From positions 150,275 through 214,274 of the forward strand of contig NW_026992282.1 of the NCBI RefSeq assembly GCF_028769735.1: DNA of 64,000 bases, given 5' to 3'. Below, one piece after another: positions 43,725-52,958 of this stretch. The notes beneath the pieces are model-generated. The model was not told the DNA's origin. It did not search any database and saw only the letters and a program-made list of their open reading frames with translations. Source of the DNA: Zonotrichia leucophrys gambelii (Eukaryota > Chordata > Aves > Passeriformes > Passerellidae). Within the stretch, counting starts at the first letter, position 1; the number at the start of each line of letters is the position of its first letter. The position numbers and the translations under genes were made by a program.

Positions 43725-44380
43725 CATGCTTTCTAGACGAAAGTCATGCGGAAATACCAACAGGTGTCCGCGGGGACTCATATAAGAAGCAAGATTTCTT
43801 GATAATTGGACAAGATAAGTGCAGTATTTTTGGACTCATTGTCTATCCAACAGTTATCTCAGCGGACAAAAATACAGAATTGACAGTGTTGGCAAGAGCA
43901 CTTCGTCCACCATTGACTGTACCAGAAAACACTGTGGTTGCGAGAGCCTTTGCACTGCCGCCACACGCAGTTGGAGAGGTCATGTCAATCTTCGACGAAG
44001 AAGGTTTCCCTATGAAGGAACATGTTGAAGTACATACAACATGGGTGAAGCACATAGGTCGAGACCGACCCACGCTCACATGCCAATTGACATGCGGGAA
44101 CGGAACAATAGCGATCACAGGCATGCTCGATACAGGGGCGGATGTAACAGTGATATCATACATCTTTTGGCCACGCAGCTGGAGCTTGGTCGCGCCACTG
44201 GGTTCTCTCTCAGGCATAGGGGGAGCATCTCTGTGTCTGCAAAGTGAGAATTCTGTCGTTGTCACGGGACCAGGAGACAAGACGGCGGTCATTCGTCCTT
44301 TTATTGTCCAAAAGCCGATCACAGTCTGGGGTCGAGACCTTTTGGCACAATGGGGTGCGAAGATCGAAGTGGATTTTTAG
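43544..44380 (+). CDS. pro: ERV-D pro: dUTPase-like region and aspartic protease (open)
   Basis: Made by -1 frameshifting from gag; the start given is the first codon after the slip. The first half has a GLIVYPTVISADKN...VPENTVVARAFALP stretch that resembles the dUTPase-like segment of class II pro genes but lacks the catalytic motifs, so it is probably inactive. The second half is the protease: GMLDTGADVTVIS with the DTG site, a GIGGASLCLQ flap-side region and VWGRDLLAQWGAKIEV at the end. It would cleave Gag, Gag-Pro and Gag-Pro-Pol in the particle as a dimer. It overlaps gag by about 180 bases and ends in TAG at 44378. No lesion is seen. Confidence 0.9.
   Translation, partial: REAQRGPARSDTSTGGVARADGAIISEQKADALSKTLSQFHSDPDLLPPGARCTLAASKLACFLDESHAEIPTGVRGDSYKKQDFLIIGQDKCSIFGLIVYPTVISADKNTELTVLARALRPPLTVPENTVVARAFALPPHAVGEVMSIFDEEGFPMKEHVEVHTTWVKHIGRDRPTLTCQLTCGNGTIAITGMLDTGADVTVISYIFWPRSWSLVAPLGSLSGIGGASLCLQSENSVVVTGPGDKTAVIRPFIVQKPITVWGRDLLAQWGAKIEVDF
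44371..44380 (+). promoter_or_regulatory. ERV-D pro-pol -1 frameshift site
   Basis: GGATTTT (44371-44377) is in phase with pro (G GAT TTT) and is followed at once by its TAG stop. It has the same G GAT TTx form as the known betaretrovirus pro-pol site. A -1 slip continues into the 44377-47049 pol frame. Confidence 0.8.
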
Positions 44381-47049
44381 TAGGGGTCACTGCAGCACTC
44401 CCCACACTGAAACTGACATGGAAAACCGATGATCCAGTTTGGGTGGATCAGTGGCCCCTTGAGCGGAAAAAGTTGAGTGCTTTGAGAAACCTGGTCCGAG
44501 AACAATTGCAGCACATCAAGCCAACAGACAGCCCTTGGAATTCTCCAGTGTTTGTCATCAAGAAAAAACTATCGGGCAAATGGAGATTGTTACACGATCT
44601 CAGGAAGATCAACGAAATCATAGAAGACATGGGACCGCTTCAATTGGGACTTCCATCTGTCTCAATGATTCCCAGAGATTGGCAGCTTGTGGTCATTGAC
44701 CTCAAGGATTGTTTTTTCAGTATCCCACTCCATCCAGATGACGCTCCGAGATTCGCCTTTTCAGTTCCGAGTATCAACAAGGAAACGACTCTGCAGCGGT
44801 ACCATTGGGTCGTTCTTCCACAGGGCCTCAAAAACTCTCCGACGATCTGCCAATGGTACGTGGCACGAGCTTTGGCACCAGCGCGGAAGAAATTTCCAAA
44901 GGTAAAGATCATTCATTACATGGATGATTTGCTCATTGCAGCATCAACACAACAGGAGCTGCAAGAAGCTCGTGACTGTGTGATCGCAGAGGTGCAAAAG
45001 GCAGGTCTGGAAATCAGCATTTCGAAGATTCAAGAGGTTGCACCTTGGAAATATCTAGGGTGGAAAATTTCAGAAAGAACAATAAAACCTCAAAAAATGG
45101 AGATCAGCACCAAGATCACCAATTTGCACGATTTGCAACAGCTTCTGGGAGAAATCAACTGGATGAGGCCGGTTTTGGGAATCACAAACAGCGACATCCC
45201 AGCGTTGCTCGATCTTTTGAGAGGAGACACAGACATTCGGTCTCCCAGGACACTCACGCAAGAAGCAAAGAAGGAATTGGAGAAAGTTGCAGACGCAATA
45301 CAGAAAAGGCAGGCACATCGATTTGTTCCAACGTTGCCTTTTCAGTTGGCAGTGCTGGGGAAGAAAACACAGTTCCATGGTTTGATCTTCCAATGGGACG
45401 AGTCGCAAAAGGACTCTTTGATAATCATAGAGTGGATTTTCCTACCACACAGGCCCGCAAAAACAATTCTTACAGATTTGGAGATGGCAGCACAGATCAT
45501 CATAAAAGCGAGAACAAGGTTGCTGACGATGGCAGGAAGAGAATTCTCAATCATCAGGTTACCCTTGAAACAAGACTATTTCGAGTGGGCGATGCAACAA
45601 TCGAAAGACCTGTTAATCGCATTGTTAGCGTTCCCGGGAACTTGCACAATCCACTTTCCACAACACAAAATACTGCAATCGCAAATATGTTATAAAACAA
45701 AACCAAGGATAAGTGAAGAACCTTTGGACGGGATCACAGTGTTCACGGATGGCTCAGGGAAGACACACAAGTCAGTGATCACGTGGAGAGACTCAACGAC
45801 GGGGTATTGGGAATCTGACGTGAGGATGGTTCAGGGCTCTCCACAAATTGTCGAGTTGGCAGCTGTTGTCCGAGCATTTCAGTTGTTCAAACAACCTCTC
45901 AATCTGGTGACAGACTCCGCATATGTTGCGGGTGTGGTCAAGAGATTGGAAGGTTCGCTCTTGAAAGAAGTCAGTAATGGGGTTTTATACTCCTATCTGA
46001 CGAGCTTGAAGGCATTGCTAGAGGGCAGGGAAAGAGAGTATTTTATCACACACATTAGAGCGCACACGACACTTCCGGGATTTTTAGCGGAGGGAAATGC
46101 TCGAGCGGACAGGTTGACAATGCCCATTTCGCAAACACTGCCGGACATTTTTGAGCAAGCAAGGTTAAGTCATGCGTTCTTTCATCAGAATGCGCAAGCG
46201 CTGATGGAGTCCTTTCGTCTCACAAAGAGTCAGGCGAGGGAGATCATTAGAGCTTGCCCAGACTGCCAGTTTGTGCAGCCACCTTCTTCCACCGGAGCTA
46301 TCAATCCGCGGGGGCTGCAAAGTCTTCAGTTGTGGCAAGCTGATGTCACGAAATATCCATCTTTTGGGAGGCTCAAAAATGTTCATGTTTCTGTAGATAC
46401 ATTCTCAGGTGCAGTCTTTGCTTCAGCACATGCAGGGGAAACAGCAGACCATGCTTGCCGACATTTTCTGCAAGCATTTGCAGCATTAGGTGTGCCTCAG
46501 GAGATAAAAACAGATAATGGTCCAACGTATACAGGCAGGGTGCTTGACAAATTCCTGAAAAAATGGGGTGTCAGACACACGTTCGGTATTCCACATTCAC
46601 CCACAGGTCAAGCAACCATTGAAAGAACACATCACACCCTGAAATCCCTTCTGGACAGACAGAGAAGGGGTGAACCAGAGGCAACACCTCACATGAAATT
46701 AAATAAGGCACTGTATGTGTTGAATTTCCTAAATAGCTCATCCTCGGAACCTAATCCACCAATCGTGAGACACTTTCTAAATAGCACACAGGCAAAGCTA
46801 AGGGAAAACCCTTTAGTTTTGATCAGGAACCCAGAGACAGGACAAATAGAGGGTCCTTTCAGACTAATCACTTGGGGCAAGGGTTTCGCTTGTATCTCCA
46901 CAGATCGAGGTCTAAAGTGGGTGTCGGCGCGGCACGTGAAGCCATTCCGGACGCGAGAACCCGAGAACGCTGATCCGAGAAACAAAGAGACGAGTACTCA
47001 GACAGAAGTCGAGACTCAGGCCGGAAAGAGCGATTCCGAAGAAAAATAA
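44377..47049 (+). CDS. pol: ERV-D pol: reverse transcriptase, RNase H, integrase (open)
   Basis: About 890 codons with no stop, reached by frameshift from pro; the start given is the first codon after the slip. RT carries LPQGLKNSPTICQWYV and the catalytic YMDD at 44917-44928. RNase H has VFTDGSG, VELAAVVRAF and LVTDSAYVAG. Integrase has the zinc finger (HAFFHQN...CPDC). The DDE core has LWQADVTKY, IKTDNGPTY and GQATIERTH, and a C-terminal WGKGFACISTDRGLKWVS domain precedes a charged tail (TSTQTEVETQAGK). All catalytic residues that I can check are present. It is close to ERV-C pol in many motifs (LHPDDAPR-AFSVPSIN), so the two belong to related class II lineages. Confidence 0.95.
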   Translation, partial: LVGVTAALPTLKLTWKTDDPVWVDQWPLERKKLSALRNLVREQLQHIKPTDSPWNSPVFVIKKKLSGKWRLLHDLRKINEIIEDMGPLQLGLPSVSMIPRDWQLVVIDLKDCFFSIPLHPDDAPRFAFSVPSINKETTLQRYHWVVLPQGLKNSPTICQWYVARALAPARKKFPKVKIIHYMDDLLIAASTQQELQEARDCVIAEVQKAGLEISISKIQEVAPWKYLGWKISERTIKPQKMEISTKITNLHDLQQLLGEINWMRPVLGITNSDIPALLDLLRGDTDIRSPRTLTQEAKKELEKVADAIQKRQAHRFVPTLPFQLAVLGKKTQFHGLIFQWDESQKDSLIIIEWIFLPHRPAKTILTDLEMAAQIIIKARTRLLTMAGREFSIIRLPLKQDYFEWAMQQSKDLLIALLAFPGTCTIHFPQHKILQSQICYKTKPRISEEPLDGITVFTDGSGKTHKSVITWRDSTTGYWESDVRMVQGSPQIVELAAVVRAFQLFKQPLNLVTDSAYVAGVVKRLEGSLLKEVSNGVLYSYLTSLKALLEGREREYFITHIRAHTTLPGFLAEGNARADRLTMPISQTLPDIFEQARLSHAFFHQNAQALMESFRLTKSQAREIIRACPDCQFVQPPSSTGAINPRGLQSLQLWQADVTKYPSFGRLKNVHVSVDTFSGAVFASAHAGETADHACRHFLQAFAALGVPQEIKTDNGPTYTGRVLDKFLKKWGVRHTFGIPHSPTGQATIERTHHTLKSLLDRQRRGEPEATPHMKLNKALYVLNFLNSSSSEPNPPIVRHFLNSTQAKLRENPLVLIRNPETGQIEGPFRLITWGKGFACISTDRGLKWVSARHVKPFRTREPENADPRNKETSTQTEVETQAGKSDSEEK

Positions 47050-47092
47050 AAGAAACTAAGGACTTTGGGGATTTCTGTATAAAAGCGTAATA

Positions 47093-47599
47093 ATGAGTAT
47101 CATGATGCTTATGTGCATCATCCTTTCATTCATTGCAGCAAGCAATGGAGAAGATTTACCTGTAAATCAGCCAAGGCAAAATCTATGGGAGACTTTGGCT
47201 CAAGCAGCAAATCTAGATAGTATTTGCCTGACACATTCGAGGCCAGGAAAACCATTTTCTGCATGCATGGTTGGATTGCCAGTGGACGAATGGCCAGTTC
47301 CAGGGCATTCCGCAGTTAACATTTCACAGGTCATTGAAAATCCTGTGAAAGAGTGGTGTGCTTGGACACATCTACTTCCTGTGGCTTCTACAGAACCTCA
47401 GGAATTGGAGATTTTTGGGTCCATGACAATGGAATTCTGCATGCAGTTTGAAGTTCCGAGGGCCACAGAGGCAAAAACTATCGATTTAACTCCCATTCAT
47501 GAGTTTTATAGAATGCATCAGCTTAGTGCAAATATACAAAGAGAACTGCCAAAGGATCGATCCAAGTCCCAGTGCAATTGCCACGGGGTTTGTTTTTAA
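47093..47599 (+). pseudogene. env: ERV-D env, surface-subunit part
   Basis: The ATG at 47093 opens 168 codons with a signal peptide (MLMCIILSFIAASNG), one visible N-glycosylation site (NIS) and several cysteines, ending CNCHGVCF then a stop. The transmembrane part lies in another frame and overlaps by about 28 bases, so a small indel near 47575-47599 breaks the gene. Even counting the continuation to the cleavage site the surface subunit would be only about 210 residues, much shorter than in exogenous alpharetroviruses. Either the receptor-binding part was deleted earlier or this lineage has a compact subunit. Confidence 0.82.
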
Positions 47600-48435
47600 T
47601 TTGCGGGGACAGAATTTGGCACGGCATTCCTGCTAATGCCACGGGAGGTCCATGCAGCATTGGGGAAATTTCAATGCTGTCGCCTGATTTGAACATGTTA
47701 AGAGAGAAAAGGCGCAGAGGAAAAAGATCAATCCAAAAATATGCAACAGATTGCAATGACGAAATATTTTCTTGGGATAAGAAAACAAGCATTGCTACGG
47801 CAATTTTCTCACCTCAAACAGCATCAGGGGTGGCTTTGACTCAGATCGACCACATGGGTTGCTGGTTGAGCAAACATGCACGATCTGTGTCTGTCGCATT
47901 GGATGACATGTTAAAAGACGTTAGTAGTATAAGACAAGCAACTCTTCAAAACAGAGCTGCAATCGATTATCTATTGCTCGCCCATAGACATGAGTGTGAA
48001 GAGTTTGAAGAGATGTGCTGCATGAATCTCTCAGATCATTCAAAATCAATTCATGAAAGTATTAGAAATATAAAAGACAGCGTAAATAAGCTTGGCGAGA
48101 TCACGGGATCATGGATTGATCAGCTGGCAGATTTCTTTGACATTTCTCCTATTTGGAGAAGAATTTTAAGGGTAGGGTTTTATGTTTTAATAGTCCTACT
48201 AGTCCTCATGATTGTCGTCCCGTGCATTTTTGTATGTCTGAAGCGCGCCATGATTTGTGTGATAAAAGAGGTTTTCTTGGTGCAAACAGAAGGGGGAGAT
48301 GTGGGATCTCAGGATCTGAGTCCTGAGATGCCGGGCCACCGAGACCACCCTTGGGGGGCCCGGGAGTCCTGGAATGTTGCCAGAAGTGTCTGGTGGCAGG
48401 ACTTTGACCCTACACGGGAGACGACACCTGTATGA
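47572..48435 (+). pseudogene. env: ERV-D env, transmembrane subunit of alpharetrovirus type
   Basis: The frame contains the end of the surface subunit (FLICGDRIWHGIPAN), a furin-like site (EKRRRGKRS), and a fusion peptide held between two cysteines (internal type). It continues with LQNRAAIDYLLLAHRHE, a CX6CC motif (CEEFEEMCC), helices, and the span VLIVLLVLMIVVPCIFVC. The last 45 codons run into the 3' LTR and end at 48435. The internal, cysteine-flanked fusion peptide plus CX6CC is the alpharetrovirus pattern. The ATG at 47572 is not a natural start; this piece is cut from its signal peptide by the upstream frame break. Confidence 0.88.
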
Positions 48436-48920
48436 AGATAAGAGGACTTCACCGGGGTGAATGGCGAAAAGATTAGCTAATTAGAGGGTGAGACACAGGG
48501 TTTAGGATTTATGTACAGGGGGGTTTAGAGAAGTAAGATGGAGGAATTGGGGTGTGTCCTGTCCTTCTTCTTCTTCTTCTTCTCCTCCATCTTCTTTGGT
48601 GATGGTGGCATTTTTGGATTGGTTATTACTGAAAGTGCACCCAGCAATAAGAATAAATGGTATTGGGGAAAAATGATAAATATTGTACACGTAACCATGG
48701 GTATAAAGATAGGTGTCTGTACGGAGGGCGGCACAGTGTGCTCATGGCTGACTGCTGAGCAGATCTCTGTCGGGCTGAAAGAACATCTTTTAGATAAACA
48801 ATTAATAAACATAAAAACCGAAAGAAGAACTGAAGCCTCTTCTCGTCCTTCGATACGCGGGCTGTCCCAAGGCCACTCCGGGCCTTTCTAGGCCCTTCAA
48901 GCAGCCGAGAAAACCCGACA
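48288..48920 (+). repeat. ERV-D polypurine tract and 3' LTR
   Basis: AGAAGGGGGAGA (48288-48299) leads into the 621-base LTR 48300-48920, which has TATAAA at 48702-48707 and AATAAA at 48804-48809. About ten substitutions against the 5' copy; no indel. Confidence 0.94.
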
Positions 48921-48926
48921 CTACAC

Positions 48927-49632
48927 CTCGAAGGTGACCGGCAACATTTTGCAAAGGCCAATGTGCTGGCCAGTCTTGTACTGGAATCACTGTGCAGTCT
49001 GCACCTGTGTCTACAAGCATCTCAATGCATTTTGACTCCCCACTCCCACTGACATTGCACCACAATTTGGGTTTAGCTTTCCCAATAACTTGGACCCGGG
49101 CGACTGTGGGCCCTTGTTTTTCGATATTTTCAGGTAAAGATGGCACAGGGATAGCTTGAGCAACAATTTGTCCCTTGGGAAGAAACAGGGGTGGGTGGAA
49201 ACAGTGCAGGCCGAGAACAAATTGCTTGGGATCTGATGTTGTCATTCCCGGAGCAATTTCGATCTCTTGTGGTGTGTGTTTGGTGTCCCCAATGACAATG
49301 TACTTACAACGAATTCGGTTCCAAGTACCCTTCTGTTCAGGATTTACAGAGACAAAATGCCAGTCAGTGTCCTTCAGGTGGAGTGACTCTGTCAGCTGCA
49401 ACCTGTAAGGCTCATTGACAGAAGATGTGGTTAATACAGGATCACTTAAATCATAACAAAGGTTATTTTGTTTCACTTTTAACAGTGGACCAGCAGACTT
49501 GGTCTTTGAAGCACCTGCTTCACTTACACAAATGTTAATATTATCGCGCGCTTGATTTGTTTTGCTACCCTTATTCTCTTGGCCTGCTCCTTTTATGTCT
49601 GCACGCCTGGCAGGCTGGCGCTTTCTTTTCAT
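48927..49632 (-). pseudogene. pro: ERV-C pro, proximal part: dUTPase-like domain and protease N-terminus
   Basis: The ATG at 49632 overlaps the gag stop (ATGA), but the natural route is a -1 slip. The first part is basic. A dUTPase-like segment follows (IEIAPGM, GLHCFHPPLFLPKGQIVAQAIPVP); the motifs that bind dUTP and catalyse are not evident, so it is likely structural or dead. The protease begins with CIEMLVDTGADCTVI and is cut at 48927 by the ERV-D insertion; its remainder is at 39604-39671. The reading into ERV-D LTR (to 48802) is not biological. Confidence 0.88.
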
Positions 49633-49640
49633 TTTTTTTG
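49629..49640 (-). promoter_or_regulatory. ERV-C gag-pro -1 frameshift site
   Basis: The - strand reads CAAAAAAAATGA: eight A directly before the gag TGA, in phase as A AAA AAA. A -1 slip gives ATG AAA AGA, which is the pro frame. Homopolymer A slippery sites of this form are known in retroviruses. I did not find a convincing downstream stem by eye. Confidence 0.8.
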
Positions 49641-50999
49641 TTGTTGACCCCCAGGGAGGGCTTGTAGTTCTCCTCCCCTGCCATTTCTAAATTCATCAAA
49701 TTCCCTTTTCAGGGGGCACTGGTTACTCCAGTGTCCTAGGTTATTACAGAGCAGGCATGGTTTAGTGGGCTCAACCATTGCCGGTCTCCGCTGCTGCCCA
49801 GGGTACTGCTGTGCTGAGGGAAAAGTTGCAGGGCTGGCAACGGCGACACGCTGAGGTGGTCTTGGCAGCAGCCTTGGTCTGGTGTCTTCAGCCACACTCA
49901 TCAGAGGCACTTTCCTGTTACAGACTAAAAGCATATCTTTTAGTGTAGGGGGAGGTTCCATAGGAAGGCTCAGGATTGCCGCTCGACACTGTTCATTTGC
50001 ATTTGTAAACGCTATTTCCTCTAAAATTGCTTCCTTAGCATTTTCCTTTTTAACCTGTATTTCAATGGCTCTAGTTAGCCTTTCTACAAATTTCAAAAAG
50101 GGCTCTGATGGTAGCTGTTTAATTTTACTATAGGGTTCCAAAGGCCCCTCAGGTTGTAGGGAAAAGAATGCTTTTTCAGCTGCTTCTTTTACTTTCTCAA
50201 GTGTTTCTGCAGGAATTGCAGTGGCTTGGACTGAGGGAGAAGACCACTGGCCCTCCCCACAGAGGTGCTCAATGGTGATAGGGTTACCTCTGTTGTCTTT
50301 CGCTGTGTTTGGATCAGCCTGTAAGCTTGGGAGAGCATCTTTTAGCAGTTGTTTCAATGCTGATTCCCATAATTTGAATTCTGTGGAGGTCATGAGGCAG
50401 GAAAAAAGCTGTTTTAAATCATGTGGGGTTACCACAGTGCTACTCAATTCAGAATTTAAAAGGCCACGGAAATATGGACTGTGTGGACCATATTCCTTAT
50501 GAGATTTACAGATCTCTTTAATCAATTGTCGTCCAAAAGAACTCCAATTAGCAGTTGGAGCTGCCCCGGCTTGAGCTGCAGGCTGAAAGGTAACAGGAGC
50601 TAGTGACAACATGGGACTATGCATTGGGTCTGCCGTCCCCTGCTCTGTATCCCTGGAATCAGAAGCATTGGGATCACAGCTACAGGTTTGAGGACAGGCA
50701 GTGGGTGTGTCCCCACCGTGGGAACCCGGGGAGGGGGCGGGGACAGGGAGCCGGCAAGGGGCAGGGAAACCATGGGAACAAGGGGCGGGGTCAAGGGGCT
50801 GGCAGGGGGCGGGGACGCCTGGTGACATCACGTCAGCAGACGCCCCCTGGGAGGAGGAGAGGGGCGGAGCTGAGGGTACTGCAGGAAAGGGGGGGGAAGG
50901 GGGGAAGGGGTCACGAGGAACAGGAGGAGAGGGGGATGGGGCAGGAATTTTGGGAAGAAGAAGACCAGGTTTGGGAAGATGCCACGTGGCATCCACCAT
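49629..50999 (-). pseudogene. gag: ERV-C gag, capsid and nucleocapsid part
   Basis: A 456-codon open stretch. It starts in a proline-rich linker with a PSAP late-domain motif (VPSAPPLSS). Capsid follows with FGRQLIKEICKSHKEYG and the major homology region LPSEPFLKFVERLTRAIE, then one clear CCHC knuckle, CLLCNNLGHWSNQC. It ends GGQQQKK at the slippery site. The matrix part is in a different frame (50911-51420), and this frame is closed by a TAG at 51012, so a small indel near 50950-51010 broke gag. The downstream part looks otherwise intact. Confidence 0.9.
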
Positions 51000-51420
51000 T
51001 TTGCGGACCCCCTAGGGACTGGGGGCCATTTTGGACATCACTGCTCTCCGGAAAGCTACCAAGTTTTGGGTAAAGAGGTTTAGGGGTTTTTGAGCTAGGA
51101 GAGGGAGAAACAGGGAAAGCAGAGGTACATGGCTTTACATTTGGCTTTTTCTCCATTTCCTTTTGTTTGAGCAATGCTGTTCGAATTTGTAAACTCCAGA
51201 ACACAAATTTAGCTGAGGGTGATTTGCTAGATTGTCCTAAGGTTATCAATTCATTCCCAGCTTTATCCCAGAATTGAATATTGTGGATTTCTTCAGGGGA
51301 AATGTTTGGGAAATGCAGAAAAAGCCATCTTATAAACTGTTTCAATTTTCCTTTAGAGAATTTCACATTACCCTTGACTAAAATGCTAACAATATTATAA
51401 TACACTCCTTTTTGTACCAT
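50911..51420 (-). pseudogene. gag: ERV-C gag, matrix part
   Basis: ATG at 51420 gives MVQKGVYYNIVSILVKG, a helical matrix-like domain with KQFIRWLFLHFPNISPEEI. It lacks glycine-2, so membrane binding would not use myristate unless the true start differs. It runs about 135 codons before reaching the frame break with the capsid part; the last codons to 50911 are out of frame. About 950 bases of leader lie between it and the 5' LTR. Confidence 0.8.
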
Positions 51421-52376
51421 GCTAAGTTTGGAACCATGCTAGATGTAAAAAGCAAAGTACTTAATCCCCCCTGACCAAAAACAAAGCCAAAATCAGCTAC
51501 CGATTTCTAAAAAAAACCACAGATAGGAAAGCGATAACGAACAGACAAAAGCTTCACAATGCAGCTGTATATACTGCTTTTAAAATTCCCGGGCAGCAGC
51601 AGCAGGGCACGCCCTGCCGAGCCGAGGCAGACACAAAGCCTCCCCCGCCGTGGAATGCAGCCCCCCCGCGGAGCAGAGAGAGCAGCCACGCCACGTGGCA
51701 AGCCGAAACCGGGGCCCCCCCGCCGCGCCGCGTGTGGAGAGAGCACTCCCCGCCCCCGCACCGAGAGAGATCCCCCGGCCACGTGGAAAGAGAGCCCCCC
51801 CCCCCCCCACACAGAGAGCGAAAGAGAGTCTCCGACCACGTGTAGAGAGCTGAGCACGCTGCCGAGCCGGGGGGGAAGGGCAGAGAGCGATCCCGCTCCG
51901 GCGCGAATTCCAAAAGACAGCTAAACACACGGCAGAAAGCTAAAAGCCTAGAAGGCAATGAATTCCCGTCTGTGGGGCTGCGCAGCCAAAAATGCAAAAG
52001 CAAAAAGGAACAGAACTCACGGCAGAGTCTGTTTTTGAGCTTCTGCTCTACCGAAAGCAGAGACGTTCATGTGAAATGGAAGCTGTAGGTGGCTGGGTAC
52101 AGGCAGGTTTCTTCACCGGAAAAGGACCTCTCTCTGGGCAAGAGAGGCTGCCCTCTTCTCCCTCTGGAAAATCTGCTCTCCAAACAGAAGCTGGGCTTTC
52201 CAGAGGCGCCAAACAGTCTACAAAACTTTTTCTGGGAATATTCCCAAAGTCTCTAGGTGGGAGTCTTGAAGCCAGGCTCCTTTCAGCTGGGTGCACGGCT
52301 GGCAGAAGCTTCTCTGAGGTACTGCGAGTCCGTTCTGGGGCTGCGGAGTCGCTTTGCCCTCCCAGGGATGCCAATA
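51421..52376 (-). other. ERV-C leader
   Basis: Untranslated leader. 51590-51900 is very GC-rich with C-runs and repeated ACGTGG-type motifs; open frames on both strands there are composition artefacts. Next to the LTR the - strand reads TATTGGCATCCCTGGGAGG, where a primer site should lie, but I cannot match it confidently to a tRNA. Confidence 0.65.
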
Positions 52377-52952
52377 TATTGGAATAGTGGTTCCCAATAT
52401 TACCAGTTAGATGGTGCCTGGGCCAGTTCTGACCCTCGCTGCTGGGCCAAAGGCAGCACGGTAGTGTAATTCACCCCAGAGATACCTTGGCTGCTGGAGA
52501 TTGCAGCAGGGCACTGAACAAGTCCAGGCTTGTCAGGAACTCTGTTTACCTCAGGAGAGAGAGCTTCTGGTGATGGTGAAGAGAAAAAGGAGAGGATTCC
52601 ACTGGAGGGTTGAATGTCCAGATGTTTATTCCACGGTTACAGAGGTCTGAACCGGGGCAACTGCTCCAACAGAATCCCGGCCGCATGGTCTGATTAACCT
52701 TTTAAGCTCAGGCACAGGGGAGGGGACAGGTGAGCTACCAACCAGGTGAAAGGGGCAGGGTCTCAAGGGACTAGGGACACTTATACGGTCCAATGTCCCC
52801 CAGGCCTGAGGAGCCTGACCAACCACACGACGCCTTGCTGGCATGTTAAACCTGATTGACAGGGCACACTCAGCAAGGGGCGAGGGGGAAGGGAGAAGGG
52901 AATATTGGCACACCTGAGGAAGGGACCCGGAAGCTAAAAACACACCACAACA
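52377..52952 (-). repeat. ERV-C 5' LTR
   Basis: 576 bases, pairing with 35603-36178 with seven substitutions. AATAAA on the - strand at 52625-52630. Confidence 0.93.
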
Positions 52953-52958
52953 CTCTGT

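Larger units (their letters stand above)
39672..48920 (+). mobile_element. ERV-D: nearly intact class II provirus nested in ERV-C
   Basis: A 9,249-base provirus: 5' LTR 39672-40292, primer site 40295-40312, gag, pro, pol, env, polypurine tract AGAAGGGGGAGA (48288-48299) and 3' LTR 48300-48920. LTRs are both 621 bases and differ at about ten positions. A perfect 6-bp duplication, CTACAC, flanks it (39666-39671, 48921-48926). It is inserted opposite to ERV-C, in the protease gene. Gag, pro and pol lie in successive -1 frames as in betaretroviruses, while the transmembrane envelope is of the alpharetrovirus type. Only env is visibly broken. Confidence 0.96.
35603..52952 (-). mobile_element. ERV-C: young class II provirus, host of nested ERV-D
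   Basis: Read right to left: 5' LTR 52377-52952, leader, gag, protease (split by ERV-D), pol, a reduced env, a polypurine tract ACTAGGGGGAGA (36179-36190) and 3' LTR 35603-36178. Both LTRs are 576 bases and differ at seven positions with no indel by my alignment. A perfect 6-bp duplication, CTCTGT, flanks it. Without ERV-D and one duplication copy it would be 8,095 bases. Class II status is supported by the 6-bp duplication, the gag-pro frameshift and the RT/integrase style. The LTR ends ...CCAATA in the viral sense instead of the usual CA. Confidence 0.95.
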
